A DNA stretch of 53,409 nt from Selenomonas sp. oral taxon 126 (GTDB lineage: Bacteria > Bacillota > Negativicutes > Selenomonadales > Selenomonadaceae). The stretch covers positions 1,096,468 through 1,149,876 of the forward strand of contig NZ_CP016201.1 in the NCBI RefSeq assembly GCF_001683335.1, read 5' to 3'. Position numbers and translations under genes: made by a program. Of this stretch, positions 25,507 to 34,429 are shown piece after piece. Each line of letters starts with the position of its first letter. Positions within the stretch are counted from its first letter, which is position 1. A model generated the notes under the pieces. It made no database searches. It was not told the DNA's origin and worked only from the letters and a program-made list of their open reading frames with translations.

Positions 25507-26085
25507 ATGGCGATCGAGGGCTTTGCCGGTACGCTGCGCAAATTACGCAAAGAACGTAATTTGACGCAGAAGCAGCTCGCCGATGCGGTGAACCTGTCAC
25601 AGCGGCAAATCTCACTGCTTGAGTCAAGCAAGGACATTCCACGTCCGGAAACGATTGAACGGCTGCGCCATTTCTTCAATCTGGATATTGATACCTGGAA
25701 TAACCTGCTTGAACAGGAAAGCAAGTTGTCTGCACAAGCAATGCCCCCGGATACGATCGGCCGCCGCGTGCGAGTTATGCGGACGTATTTCAAGCAATCT
25801 CAGAGCGAGTTTGCAAAGGAACTCGGCATCAGTCAGTCTGCCATGTCGGCAATCGAAAAGGACGCCTCTACGCCGTCCTATGAGATACTCTGCACCCTTG
25901 GAAAAATGGGGTTTCATCTGAACTGGATTCTTTATGGGGAATCCGATTCTCTACCCCCGCGTGCCATACTGGATCATGTTGCCGGAAGCCATGAGCTGCA
26001 AAAGATCAACAAGATTCTTGAGGGGCTGCCGCCGGATAAACTCACTGCTGTGCGGAAAGCAATGGAACTGCTGTTAAGGAGTTGA
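25507..26085 (+). CDS. XRE regulator with two HTH domains
   Basis: A 192-residue cytoplasmic regulator with two Cro/CI-type helix-turn-helix domains in tandem. The first is at about residues 8-60 (LRKLRKERNLTQKQLADAVNLSQRQISLLE) and the second at about 80-135 (RRVRVMRTYFKQSQSEFAKELGISQSAMSAIE). A helical tail (KINKILEGLPPDKLTAVRKAMELLL) probably dimerises. Most XRE repressors have one domain, so this one may bridge two operator halves. AAGAGGAGGTGGGT precedes ATG 25507. It is divergent from topB and followed after four bases by a lipoprotein gene. It likely controls the topB side and itself. Confidence 0.88.
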   Translation: MAIEGFAGTLRKLRKERNLTQKQLADAVNLSQRQISLLESSKDIPRPETIERLRHFFNLDIDTWNNLLEQESKLSAQAMPPDTIGRRVRVMRTYFKQSQSEFAKELGISQSAMSAIEKDASTPSYEILCTLGKMGFHLNWILYGESDSLPPRAILDHVAGSHELQKINKILEGLPPDKLTAVRKAMELLLRS

Positions 26086-26089
26086 GGTC

Positions 26090-26554
26090 ATGAAGTCAAA
26101 AATTTTGCTTGTTATGCTCGTCCTGATTTCTCTGCTCGCTGCCGGATGCAACGAGGAAGAGAAGTACAATACGGCAAAAAATGAGTATCAGCAGATGCGT
26201 GAAGAAATATCCCGCCTAGAGCTGACGACAGGGGAAGATCGAAAACTCGTCAACGGCAAGTGGACGGAATCGACCCTTGCGATCAACGAAGAAGCATTGA
26301 GGAAACACGATGAGCTTGTACCAAAGATGGATGCAAAGATTGCCGAAATGGAAAAATATGCCACGGCAAAAACGGAAATGAATAACGACTTTGCACGCAT
26401 CAAGGAGGACTATCGGCAACATGCAGGGGAATGGGCATCCCGTGTGAAGCAAGCAGAGCAAAAAGTTGCGAAATCAAAAGTCAAGCATCAAAGCTATGCG
26501 GAAGAAGCGCAGGAGCGCGAGCAAAAGATGAAAGCCGCAGCAGCCTCTAAGTGA
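26090..26554 (+). CDS. Coiled-coil lipoprotein
   Basis: A 154-residue lipoprotein with a signal peptide ending in lipobox LAAGC (Cys at about residue 20). A long Lys/Glu/Gln-rich coiled coil occupies nearly the whole mature protein. No enzyme domain is seen. Its position at the rim of the transfer region, and the RP4 precedent of a small lipoprotein (TrbK) that blocks entry of a second plasmid, make surface or entry exclusion a fair guess. An accessory subunit of the secretion channel is the alternative. It is co-transcribed with the XRE gene. Confidence 0.75.
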   Translation: MKSKILLVMLVLISLLAAGCNEEEKYNTAKNEYQQMREEISRLELTTGEDRKLVNGKWTESTLAINEEALRKHDELVPKMDAKIAEMEKYATAKTEMNNDFARIKEDYRQHAGEWASRVKQAEQKVAKSKVKHQSYAEEAQEREQKMKAAAASK

Positions 26555-26569
26555 AAATGGACAGCATCG

Positions 26570-26592
26570 GCAGGGCGAACGCCCTGCTTTTT
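26570..26592 (+). terminator. Terminator between convergent units
   Basis: GCAGGGC pairs with GCCCTGC around GAAC, followed by TTTTTA. It lies exactly where the rightward lipoprotein operon meets the leftward transfer operon. Confidence 0.85.
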
Positions 26593-27349
26593 ATTGTCCG
26601 AATTTCAGGAATCCGAATGCCTTACTCTTGCTTGCGTTGTTCCTCTTGTCAAATTCCGTCGGATGGTAGGGATCGTATGGGTAAACCGTGAGCGCATTTG
26701 CATATTCGCGCTCTATGTTGCGTTTAATGAGCTGCGTCTCCTGATCTTTGACGGCCGCCGTGTAGGAAGTGCCAATCATGTGTGCCTCATCAATGCTGCC
26801 GAGTGCGTCCAAGGCTTCAAGTTGATTCGCCTTTTGCTGTTCACTCAGCAGACTGTCATCCTCACTCGTTGCAATGGCAGCTGATAATTTTTGCCGCTCT
26901 GTCTGATTCTGGATAATCTTTGTAATGATGTTTTGCTGGACAAGGTTCTCAGCGGAATGGTAGGTGTGTATGACAGTGGTTGGATCGATGCCCTTTTTGT
27001 ACGCATCGACTGTTTCATGATAGAAGTCTTCCAGCGGCTTGTAGGTATCCCGAAAATCAAAAATTGTCTTCATGTCCGGAAATTGCAGTGCATTTTTGAT
27101 CGCGGCTTCCATTTCACGGGGATAAAGATCAATCTTACGCATTGCCTGAATTTGGTTTTGGAGCTTCTTGACCTCATTCCGGAGTGCTTCCACCGTCTGT
27201 ATTGTCTCTCGAACGCTGTCTGCCAAACGCTTTAGGTCGATAACGTCTGACCCCGGTCTTATTATATCGTCCCATCCCCACGCATACGCAGGGGGAGAAG
27301 CACCAATCACACTGACAAGGACGGCTGCACATATCAGATGTTTCCTCAT
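26591..27349 (-). CDS. TrbJ/VirB5-like secreted protein, second copy
   Basis: A 252-residue exported protein. The signal peptide is cleaved after about PPAYA, and the mature part is almost all helical with coiled coil (RLADSVRETIQTVEALRNEV). A later region (LSEQQKANQLEALDALGSIDE) resembles TrbJ/VirB5 pilus-tip proteins. It is the last gene of the transfer operon and overlaps traF by four bases. A separate TrbJ-like gene at 30824-31612 means the system has two proteins of this kind, similar in layout but divergent in sequence. Confidence 0.65.
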   Translation of the reverse strand: MRKHLICAAVLVSVIGASPPAYAWGWDDIIRPGSDVIDLKRLADSVRETIQTVEALRNEVKKLQNQIQAMRKIDLYPREMEAAIKNALQFPDMKTIFDFRDTYKPLEDFYHETVDAYKKGIDPTTVIHTYHSAENLVQQNIITKIIQNQTERQKLSAAIATSEDDSLLSEQQKANQLEALDALGSIDEAHMIGTSYTAAVKDQETQLIKRNIEREYANALTVYPYDPYHPTEFDKRNNASKSKAFGFLKFGQ

Positions 27350-27870
27350 ATCTTACCCCTCCCTATGAGCTTCAAAAATGGTTCATACGACAACAACAGG
27401 AATACCTTCTTGTCGATCTGCGATGACTCGATTGCCCCAAGATACCGCGAATCAAAGGAATCATCGGTGTCATTAAGGAGTAACAGCGTCCCGTCCGGAA
27501 TGGTGTACGTCCCCGCTTCCAGCTGCGGCAATCCATCTTTATGATAGATTCTGTAGCTGTCGTCATGCGTTCGTAAATACTCCTCATCAACGGTATAGGA
27601 TTCACCGGGGAAGCCTCGTACGCGTTTGAGGAGTCGAAAGCCCGCATCAACATGCAGACTCTCGATTCCCTCCGGCAGACGTACGATGACATAATCCCCC
27701 CGCGCAAGGTTTTGATTCGGTGCAGCGGCATAAAGCCCTCTGACAGCAGAATCGGTCATGTTGCAGTATAGGAGCTTTCCGCAGACGAAATACAGAACAC
27801 TCCCGATCAGGGTGAGAAAAATCACGGATAGAACAAAGATTTTAGATTTGCGCTGCTCTCTAAAGTTCAT
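27346..27870 (-). CDS. traF: TraF-type S26 signal peptidase
   Basis: A 174-residue membrane-anchored S26 peptidase: N-terminal transmembrane helix (about 14-35), then the family's GDYVIVRLPEG and LLKRVRGFPGESY (box with the catalytic Lys). The late motif LLLLNDTDDSFDSRYLGAIE is typical. The nucleophile Ser is expected in the early NMTDSAVRGLY segment. In RP4, TraF trims and cyclises the TrbC pilin; a TrbC/VirB2 gene is at 34430, so the same job is likely here. ATG 27870 overlaps the upstream gene's end by 11 bases. Confidence 0.88.
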   Translation of the reverse strand: MNFREQRKSKIFVLSVIFLTLIGSVLYFVCGKLLYCNMTDSAVRGLYAAAPNQNLARGDYVIVRLPEGIESLHVDAGFRLLKRVRGFPGESYTVDEEYLRTHDDSYRIYHKDGLPQLEAGTYTIPDGTLLLLNDTDDSFDSRYLGAIESSQIDKKVFLLLSYEPFLKLIGRGKI

Positions 27871-29662
27871 AACGTCCTCCCAGCGACCGCATGAATACCT
27901 TCGGTATGCGCATCGTAAGGACGGCAAGGGCAATCAGACCGACACACATGAGCAAATGCTTGACGCTTTGCTCCGTTGTGATGGATGCCTTTGCAACATA
28001 CGAGCCGGACATACGTTGATAGACCAGATTGATATACTTGTTCGCCCATGCCGGCAGCGGCTCTCCGCGCTCGATACTGTATGGCCCGCCGTTATACCCA
28101 GCAAGGGCATAGTTCCAGTCTCCAAACATCTCATACAGATTTTTCATATAGTGTGCGGAGGCGTCAAGGGCTTGCTCCGGATTGAGCGGGTCAATCCCCC
28201 ATCCTGCTGCTGTTTCCGGCGTAAATTGTGCGATTCCTAGTGCACCCGCTTCACTTACGGCATTCGGATTCCAGTTGGATTCCAGCTGAATCTGTGCAAG
28301 GAAGAGATTCACAGGGACACCGTATTTCTGTGCGGCTGCCGTTGCCATAGCGATGTATTCCGGCGGCCCGGTTATGCCGCCGTTGCCTCCCATCTGCACC
28401 TGCCCCGGAAGCTCCGCGTCGAAGAGATCCTTTGGGACAGTGGCATCTTTGACGCAAAACACGCAGAGACCGACCATGATTGATACCAGAGCCAGCTTGA
28501 TGGTATTGGATACAACGCCGCCCAGCGATCCTTCCGCGACAAATTTTGTGAAACCAAAAGCGGTAAAGGGAAGAGTGAACACGGCAATCATCGCAGCCAA
28601 ATAGAATTCGACATACACAACCATGACATAACAGGCGAGCACAAAGAATGTGCCGATGACGAAATACGATGAAATCCATATAACAATGATGTTGCTTAGA
28701 TTGTACGTAAATTCAAACGTGCCAAACGAAGCAATCTTGTTGAGTGCCGGATTCATCATCGCAATCGACTTTTGCACAAGAAGCTGCGGCTGTGATACAT
28801 TCTGTTCGATAACAGACGGATCGCCAACGAACGTCCCTGAGACGCTGGACACGAATGCGAGGAAGAAATCGTTGACGATCATCTGCCAATTGAGCAGTAT
28901 CACATAGAGAAGACCGTACTTGACAAATTTTCCTGCCAGCTGCGGAAGCGAAAACTCGAGTCCTGCCGTCAGGATCGGCAAAGCGAGATCAATCACACAG
29001 AGAACAAACAGGAGGGCAAGCCCTGCCTCTTGGAGCAGGTTATATGACTTGCCGATCATCTCAACAAGATATTCCATGAAGCCGTTGATTGATTCGCCAA
29101 TCTTCTGCATGGATTCGATGCCCCACGGAATCACAGCATTATCCATCGCCGCGCCACCACCAGCGCCGACAACATTGCCGGACAGATCGACACCAAGGGA
29201 TTGGAGGTAGGGGACAGGATCGATTTGAGAGCCATGTGTTCCATTCAAACGGTATTCGACGTGACTGTGCGGTCCCGAGGAATACCCAAGAGGCCCATCA
29301 TAGGCGTCCCCGCCCGTATAACCAATCACAGTTCCCTCAGCAACATATCCCACGGCGCAGCCCATTGTTGCCTCTGCACAGTCGCCAAAAAGGAGGCTGC
29401 CCCCTTCTGGCGTGCGAATCTCAACCCAGTAAATAAAGCCGTCACCTGCGCCATGTTCAACATATCCATTGAACGGCGCATGGATCGGCGTGCCGGACTC
29501 TGTGCCGATGTCAATTCCTCTGTGAAACTTACTTGCCGCACCGCCCGCATCACGCTCTCCAAACGGTGATGTAACAGCACCGCCGGGAAACGGCGGCATA
29601 GCCATTGCTGCCGAAGGGAGTAGGAGCAGAACGGCTATAATAGCAATACACAAGCGTTTCAT
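27860..29662 (-). CDS. M23 peptidase - TrbL/VirB6 - lytic transglycosylase fusion
   Basis: A 600-residue exported membrane protein in three parts. Residues 1-22 are a signal peptide. Residues 25-155 are an M23 (LytM-like) domain with zinc ligands H47 and D51 (FHRGIDIG) and H134, and with H132 (GPHSHVEYR); the usual central catalytic His motif appears replaced by LFGDC. Residues about 205-410 form a TrbL/VirB6-like membrane domain with five or six helices. Residues 430-550 are a soluble lytic transglycosylase domain: catalytic E461 in QLESNWNPNAV, ALGIAQFTPETAAG and ALAGYNGGP. One more helix follows. VirB6 forms the inner-membrane channel and VirB1 clears peptidoglycan; here both activities, plus a second hydrolase-like domain, are in one chain. 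It overlaps its operon neighbours at both ends. Confidence 0.88.
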   Translation of the reverse strand: MKRLCIAIIAVLLLLPSAAMAMPPFPGGAVTSPFGERDAGGAASKFHRGIDIGTESGTPIHAPFNGYVEHGAGDGFIYWVEIRTPEGGSLLFGDCAEATMGCAVGYVAEGTVIGYTGGDAYDGPLGYSSGPHSHVEYRLNGTHGSQIDPVPYLQSLGVDLSGNVVGAGGGAAMDNAVIPWGIESMQKIGESINGFMEYLVEMIGKSYNLLQEAGLALLFVLCVIDLALPILTAGLEFSLPQLAGKFVKYGLLYVILLNWQMIVNDFFLAFVSSVSGTFVGDPSVIEQNVSQPQLLVQKSIAMMNPALNKIASFGTFEFTYNLSNIIVIWISSYFVIGTFFVLACYVMVVYVEFYLAAMIAVFTLPFTAFGFTKFVAEGSLGGVVSNTIKLALVSIMVGLCVFCVKDATVPKDLFDAELPGQVQMGGNGGITGPPEYIAMATAAAQKYGVPVNLFLAQIQLESNWNPNAVSEAGALGIAQFTPETAAGWGIDPLNPEQALDASAHYMKNLYEMFGDWNYALAGYNGGPYSIERGEPLPAWANKYINLVYQRMSGSYVAKASITTEQSVKHLLMCVGLIALAVLTMRIPKVFMRSLGGRYEL

Positions 29663-30822
29663 GGATGTGACCCGCTGCCGCTATTTCCTCCGCTGCTGTT
29701 ATTGCTGCCGCTGTTTCCTCCACTACTATTACCGCCACTTCCTCTACCGCTGTTACCGCTTCCGGAATTTCCGCCTCCACTTCCGCCTACTGCCGTTCCT
29801 TTGATTAAGTTTTTTCCGACATTACTGTTGGAAAAGGATTTTCGTGCAACGGATTTACTTGCTCCGCGTGCGGCTGTCCTTGTACTCATGGCCGATCCAG
29901 CCTTCGCGGCCATCGCGCCCTTGCCGGCAGCCGCCGCAGAAGTGCCGCCTGTGAAGGGCATAGCAGCCAATGCAGCGACTGTCGTTCCGATCTGCTTTGC
30001 TCCGCTGATTGCTTGTTGACCCTCAAGAGAGGGTTGCCCGTTCATAAAGCCGGCAGCAAGATTGGGCAGCTGCCACATGAGAAAAGCCATCGCCGCATAG
30101 GAAAGTGCGTATTGCAGCATTTCCCCAAAATTTGCTCCGCTTTCCGGTGTCCATCCGGGAATCCCGCCGGACTTATCAAAGAGTGCAATAAAAAGCCCTA
30201 GGATAAATGTCATAACCATCAGTTTGACGCCATAGGCGATGACCGCAGACAACGTGCGTTGAAAAAGGAATTGCGTTTGCTTCAGTACACCGAATGGAAT
30301 AAGAATCACAGCCAGTGTGGCGAATACGTTAAACTCAATCTTTGTAATGAGTACCTGAAACGCCATAAAAAAGAACGCGCTCAAAGTTACAAAGATATAA
30401 GTGCTATACATTACAAGCCCCGGCCCCAAAACACTGAGTTTGTGATCCATCATGTAAGTCAATGTGGACTCGCAAGCTTCAAACCCCTTATCCATGATCT
30501 GTGACGGTGTTAAAGGCACAGTTTCCATTGTCCCACCGGATGCTGTTATACCTGCAAACTGAAATGACTGTAAAATGGCATAGTTGATCTGATCGAAATT
30601 CAAGATAAAAAACATGAAGAAGCTAATCTTCATGACCCTGCTTATGATTTTCGACATGCGCAGCTCACCACTGTACAGCGTCCATGTGATACATATATCA
30701 ATGACGGCAAGTACAGTGATAAGCTCGAACGCATGAGGTGCAAGTGCCTGATAGCCTAATATGCAGTGATCTTGAAAAAACTTCAGCAGAGAGTCAAGGA
30801 ATGTTGTACTTCCAAATTCCAT
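29659..30822 (-). CDS. trbL: TrbL/VirB6-like channel protein
   Basis: A 387-residue inner-membrane protein with about six hydrophobic segments in the first 260 residues and the TrbL-type stretch QLPNLAAGFMNGQPSLEG. A long soluble tail follows, first Ala-rich and then made almost only of Gly, Ser and Asn (from about residue 345, ending SGSGSHP). This is the expected form of TrbL/VirB6, which builds the inner-membrane pore of the secretion channel. It overlaps the fusion gene downstream, itself TrbL-like in the middle, so the element encodes two VirB6-type proteins. It starts two bases after the trbJ stop. Confidence 0.85.
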   Translation of the reverse strand: MEFGSTTFLDSLLKFFQDHCILGYQALAPHAFELITVLAVIDICITWTLYSGELRMSKIISRVMKISFFMFFILNFDQINYAILQSFQFAGITASGGTMETVPLTPSQIMDKGFEACESTLTYMMDHKLSVLGPGLVMYSTYIFVTLSAFFFMAFQVLITKIEFNVFATLAVILIPFGVLKQTQFLFQRTLSAVIAYGVKLMVMTFILGLFIALFDKSGGIPGWTPESGANFGEMLQYALSYAAMAFLMWQLPNLAAGFMNGQPSLEGQQAISGAKQIGTTVAALAAMPFTGGTSAAAAGKGAMAAKAGSAMSTRTAARGASKSVARKSFSNSNVGKNLIKGTAVGGSGGGNSGSGNSGRGSGGNSSGGNSGSNNSSGGNSGSGSHP

Positions 30823-30823
30823 C

Positions 30824-31612
30824 TTACCACCAGCTGTTCTGTCTTACTTTTGCCCAGGGATTATCCTGCCCGATCGGTGTTCCCTGAATTGCCGCAGCCT
30901 CTTTGTGCATTTTCTTTAATGTCGCCTCCGTAGCATCTGCCATCGCTTGTGCTACTGCCTGTTCGTTTTGTTCCTTGACGATCTGACGCTGTGACTCCAT
31001 GACCTGATTCTGCGCACTGATTGCTTGAATGGATGTTTTAATGGTGTCGATGTGCGCCTTTTCAACGGCGATTTCATTTGCGATCTGTGCGGCTTGCTTT
31101 GCCCCTTCCGGCGATTTGTTGAGTTCGAGCAGCTCTTGCAGCCGTTTCTGTGATTCCTGGAGTTCCTTCATAAGATTGTGATAAGCGGTAACATCCTTCT
31201 GATTCTGCAAGGACTGCAAGGCTTGCATCGTAGATTCTACGCTGCGTTCCAACTTTGCCGTTTGTGCGAGTTCTCCGGAAAGGATAGCCGGGAAGCGCTC
31301 GTTCCAGAGTTGTTTCCACTCCGCTTCATCGACCAAAACACCTGTTTTCTTTGCGTGATCGATTGCCTTGTTCACGCTGGCAAGCAGCTCGTTCTTATAT
31401 TTCGTAATCAAACGTTCCGGCAGACTTTTCAGTTCCAAAAGCTGCATCTGAATCTGCTCTGCCGTGTTGGTGACGAGCTTTACGGTTTCAAGATACGTTT
31501 TGAGCTGCTGCGCAATATTTTCCACGTCAACGACCGGGATTGCTGCGGATGCACGCAAAGGGGCGGCAGCGATACTGACCGCGATCAAGAGGGCTGTTGC
31601 TATCTTTTTCAT
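30824..31612 (-). CDS. trbJ: TrbJ/VirB5-like secreted protein
   Basis: A 262-residue exported protein. The signal peptide (cleavage after about RASA) is followed by IPVVDVENIAQQLKTYLETV, the typical TrbJ opening. Long helices rich in Gln, Leu, Lys and Glu follow, ending in DNPWAKVRQNSWW. VirB5/TrbJ proteins sit at the pilus tip or in the periplasm. It is the first gene of the trbJ-trbL-fusion-traF operon. Two copies of the 19-bp palindrome lie 26-71 bases upstream of its start, placing its promoter under the same control as the pilin and other units. Confidence 0.83.
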   Translation of the reverse strand: MKKIATALLIAVSIAAAPLRASAAIPVVDVENIAQQLKTYLETVKLVTNTAEQIQMQLLELKSLPERLITKYKNELLASVNKAIDHAKKTGVLVDEAEWKQLWNERFPAILSGELAQTAKLERSVESTMQALQSLQNQKDVTAYHNLMKELQESQKRLQELLELNKSPEGAKQAAQIANEIAVEKAHIDTIKTSIQAISAQNQVMESQRQIVKEQNEQAVAQAMADATEATLKKMHKEAAAIQGTPIGQDNPWAKVRQNSWW

Positions 31613-31637
31613 GATGTTCGCTCCTTCCTATGTCAAA

Positions 31638-31683
31638 GGTGTCCATAATGGACACCCTTGTCTTGGTGTTCATTATGAGCACC
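31638..31683. promoter_or_regulatory. Two operator-like palindromes upstream of trbJ
   Basis: GGTGTCCATAATGGACACC (31638-31656) is perfect apart from the central base. GGTGTTCATTATGAGCACC (31665-31683) is a variant 27 bases away, centre to centre. The second overlaps the stop codon of trbE. Both precede the trbJ operon. Confidence 0.8.
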
Positions 31684-34150
31684 GTGCATAATTCTCCTTG
31701 TAATCGATCAACTCATCTTCGGCGTTTTTGTAAGTCAACCAATCTTCGATAAAAGAATCCTTGCGCATGGCTGCAAGAATCTGATCGATTGCTTGCTGGT
31801 CATTCTTCGATGTAGCCGTGACGAACGGAATTTCAATCGGACGTAGGGCAAGCCGAAAAATCCGATTGCCCTTTTCGCTCGAATAGTAGTAATCCTGCTT
31901 CGGCGTCATATTGGCGATGATTTCCACCTGACGGTCGTTGCAGTTAAACATCGTATAGAGTTCCTTGCTCTGTTTCGTGCTTGCCTGTTTGTTCGGCAGA
32001 TACACGCGGTTCGGGCAATTCTCCATAACGGTATGCAGGAGTTCCGGCTTATTCGCAAGGTCGGACAGATTCTGCGTTGCGAAGATAATGCTCGTATTCT
32101 TCTTACGCATATCCTTAAAGTATTCGCGCAGTTTTTCTTTGAAGATTGGGTTATCAAAGAAAAGCCAGCACTCATCCAGAACGATAATGGAAGGCCCTTT
32201 TGCACTGCGAATCTTAGATTCGATCCGATGAAACAGGTATTCCAGCGTTGCGGGGACGATGGAGGGCGTCGCCATAAGCGTTTCCATTTCGTATACCTGC
32301 CAAAACCCCGTCCCGGATACATCTTTGCTGTTGTCAAAGAGTTTTCCGTGACTTCCCTTCATCGTGAGAGCTTCCAAGGTTTGCCGAATCTCCTGATCCT
32401 GCACAAGTTCGCAGAAACTGGACAAGGTGCGCCGTTCGACCGGAAACTCTTGTAGGGACAGCAATGCCTTCCAGACAAAATTATCCTTTGCCGGCGTGAT
32501 CTTGACATTGCGCTGTTCAAGATAGGCAATGATCCACTCTTTTGCCCATTTCGCTTCATGGTCATAGTGAATATCTGCGAGCGGCTGAAAAGACAGCTCT
32601 CCCTCGTCTTCACTGGCAATGTTGTAAAAATTTCCTCCGACAGCAAGGGTAAGTGCGCGGCTGGATGCCGCCTTGTCAAAGATGAAGACGTTGCTGTTCG
32701 GATATTTGAGAAAATGCGCTTCAATAGTATTGAGGAAGACGGATTTTCCCGATCCAGACGGCCCCACAACCATTGTATGACCAACTTCCCCGACATGCAG
32801 GGAAAGCCGAAACGGCGTATAGCCTGATGTATCAGTGTAGAGTAATACCGGCCCCTTGAGATAGTCGTTCCGTTTGTCACCCGGCCACGTCGCCGTGACC
32901 GGGGCGAGGTGACAAAAATTTAGGCTGCTGATAATCGGACGGCGAATATTCGCCCGATAGCATCCAGGAATCGACCCCCACCATGCTTCCATGCTGTTGT
33001 CTGTTTCGATGTAGCCCGTATATCCGAGGGAGTTGATCGCCTCAAGAATACGGTTCGCCTTCTCATTGCACCGTTGTGCGTCCTTGTCAAAGACGACCAT
33101 CGTCATTGTGTAATATCCGTAGCTTACATAATCCTGCCCAAGCTCCTGCAAGGCAACGCCCGCATCATCGCGGTTGAATGCTGCCGTCTCGTCAAGATCG
33201 TCTTCCAGATGTTCTTTTGTAAGTGCTTCACGCACCTGCGTCCAGAATGACTTGATTTGCTGATTCCACCGTTGCCGATAGTCCTTCAGTTCTTTTTGTG
33301 CGTCCATTTTGGACAGGCAGATGAAGCGTGATACCCAGCGATATTCCAGATCCATGCCGTCAAACACATCAAATACACCTGGTTCGGACATCGGCGGGAA
33401 ATCAAGGATCGTGACAACTCTCATGTGATTGTCGCCCAGCTTCATTTCCCGGCCGCCCAGAACATCCGCATCACAGATATAATCCGTGATGTAATACTGC
33501 GGATTCACGCGGACACGATGATTCTTGTCTGATATGGTCGTATGTAGAAAGGTGACAACCTCTTCTGCCGAGAGCGGCCGCAGATCGGGAAACCACGATT
33601 TCAGCATATCGCCGATGAGATTGACGTTGGCAATAAACTTCTCAACGACTTCGACGTAGAGACGCATGTCCGCGCTTTTCCCTTCGCTCTTCGCATCGGC
33701 GATGAACGCATCCGTAAGCCTGGACTTAATCAGCTGCGGCGGTTCAAGATAGACGGTAAAGTAATAGCGCGTCTCGAAATGCGTCTGCTCCGCATAATAT
33801 GCACGGCGATCATTTTCCATCTTTTGGATGATCGGAATATCAACCTCCGAGGCATCATACTCTGTGGAGAGTCTGCGCTGCGCTTCAAAATACAGAACAT
33901 AGCCGGTCGGAAGCGTCTTGATGACGTTGTTCAGGGCGGCGTTGTACTGAACGAGATCAAGAGCCGTGGCACTCTCCATATCCGGCCCCCGAAACTCATA
34001 GACGGCAAGCATGGAATGATCTTTTCCATGCACAATACCTGTTTCAGAGTCTACAAACGCCCCCGGCAGCAGGTATTGCAGCCGGGGCTTTTCGGCAAAA
34101 GCTCCGACTTCCTGCGAGAACGCCTTTTTCCTCTTTCCAAAGCCGAACAA
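31673..34150 (-). CDS. trbE: VirB4/TrbE secretion ATPase
   Basis: An 825-residue ATPase that powers pilus assembly and DNA transfer at the cytoplasmic face. The N-terminal CagE/TrbE/VirB domain (residues about 60-260) includes HTTISDKNHRVRVNPQYYI. The C-terminal ATPase has Walker A GPSGSGKSVF and Walker B IIVLDECWLFF. Further VirB4 motifs are FATQNLSDL and MTPKQDYYYSS. Length and order match TrbE/VirB4. It lies 14 bases downstream of the trbD-like gene, and its stop falls within the operator-like palindrome that controls the next operon. Confidence 0.95.
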   Translation of the reverse strand: MFGFGKRKKAFSQEVGAFAEKPRLQYLLPGAFVDSETGIVHGKDHSMLAVYEFRGPDMESATALDLVQYNAALNNVIKTLPTGYVLYFEAQRRLSTEYDASEVDIPIIQKMENDRRAYYAEQTHFETRYYFTVYLEPPQLIKSRLTDAFIADAKSEGKSADMRLYVEVVEKFIANVNLIGDMLKSWFPDLRPLSAEEVVTFLHTTISDKNHRVRVNPQYYITDYICDADVLGGREMKLGDNHMRVVTILDFPPMSEPGVFDVFDGMDLEYRWVSRFICLSKMDAQKELKDYRQRWNQQIKSFWTQVREALTKEHLEDDLDETAAFNRDDAGVALQELGQDYVSYGYYTMTMVVFDKDAQRCNEKANRILEAINSLGYTGYIETDNSMEAWWGSIPGCYRANIRRPIISSLNFCHLAPVTATWPGDKRNDYLKGPVLLYTDTSGYTPFRLSLHVGEVGHTMVVGPSGSGKSVFLNTIEAHFLKYPNSNVFIFDKAASSRALTLAVGGNFYNIASEDEGELSFQPLADIHYDHEAKWAKEWIIAYLEQRNVKITPAKDNFVWKALLSLQEFPVERRTLSSFCELVQDQEIRQTLEALTMKGSHGKLFDNSKDVSGTGFWQVYEMETLMATPSIVPATLEYLFHRIESKIRSAKGPSIIVLDECWLFFDNPIFKEKLREYFKDMRKKNTSIIFATQNLSDLANKPELLHTVMENCPNRVYLPNKQASTKQSKELYTMFNCNDRQVEIIANMTPKQDYYYSSEKGNRIFRLALRPIEIPFVTATSKNDQQAIDQILAAMRKDSFIEDWLTYKNAEDELIDYKENYARCS

Positions 34151-34164
34151 AATTCCCCCTCCTT

Positions 34165-34428
34165 CTACCGATAATAGAAGTTCTTATGCTGGCGCGAATG
34201 CCAAAAAACTTCATGGAATTGTGCGTCCTGCTGTCCGAGAAAACGAAAGATGTAATGCGCAATAGCGGCGATTATAATGACGGTAAACGTCTTGAAGATC
34301 AACCCACCGAGAACAGCGAATACAATTTCACCGATGAATAGATTGCGTGGAATCCCCATCCAGTAGAGTGGTGCAACCAGAGATCGATGAATGGGAATCT
34401 CGTAGCCTTCCGGCAGATTTTTTTCCAT
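34165..34428 (-). CDS. trbD: VirB3/TrbD-like protein
   Basis: An 87-residue inner-membrane protein with the VirB3/TrbD opening EGYEIPIHRSLVAPLYWMGIPRN. Two adjacent transmembrane helices (IGEIVFAVLGGLIFK, TVIIIAAIAHYIF) and a short polar tail follow. VirB3 works with VirB4 at the base of the channel. ATG 34428 starts almost on the stop of the pilin gene; the longer open frame to 34476 lies inside that gene. The order virB2-virB3-virB4 is conserved in this class. Confidence 0.9.
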   Translation of the reverse strand: MEKNLPEGYEIPIHRSLVAPLYWMGIPRNLFIGEIVFAVLGGLIFKTFTVIIIAAIAHYIFRFLGQQDAQFHEVFWHSRQHKNFYYR

Positions 34429-34429
34429 C

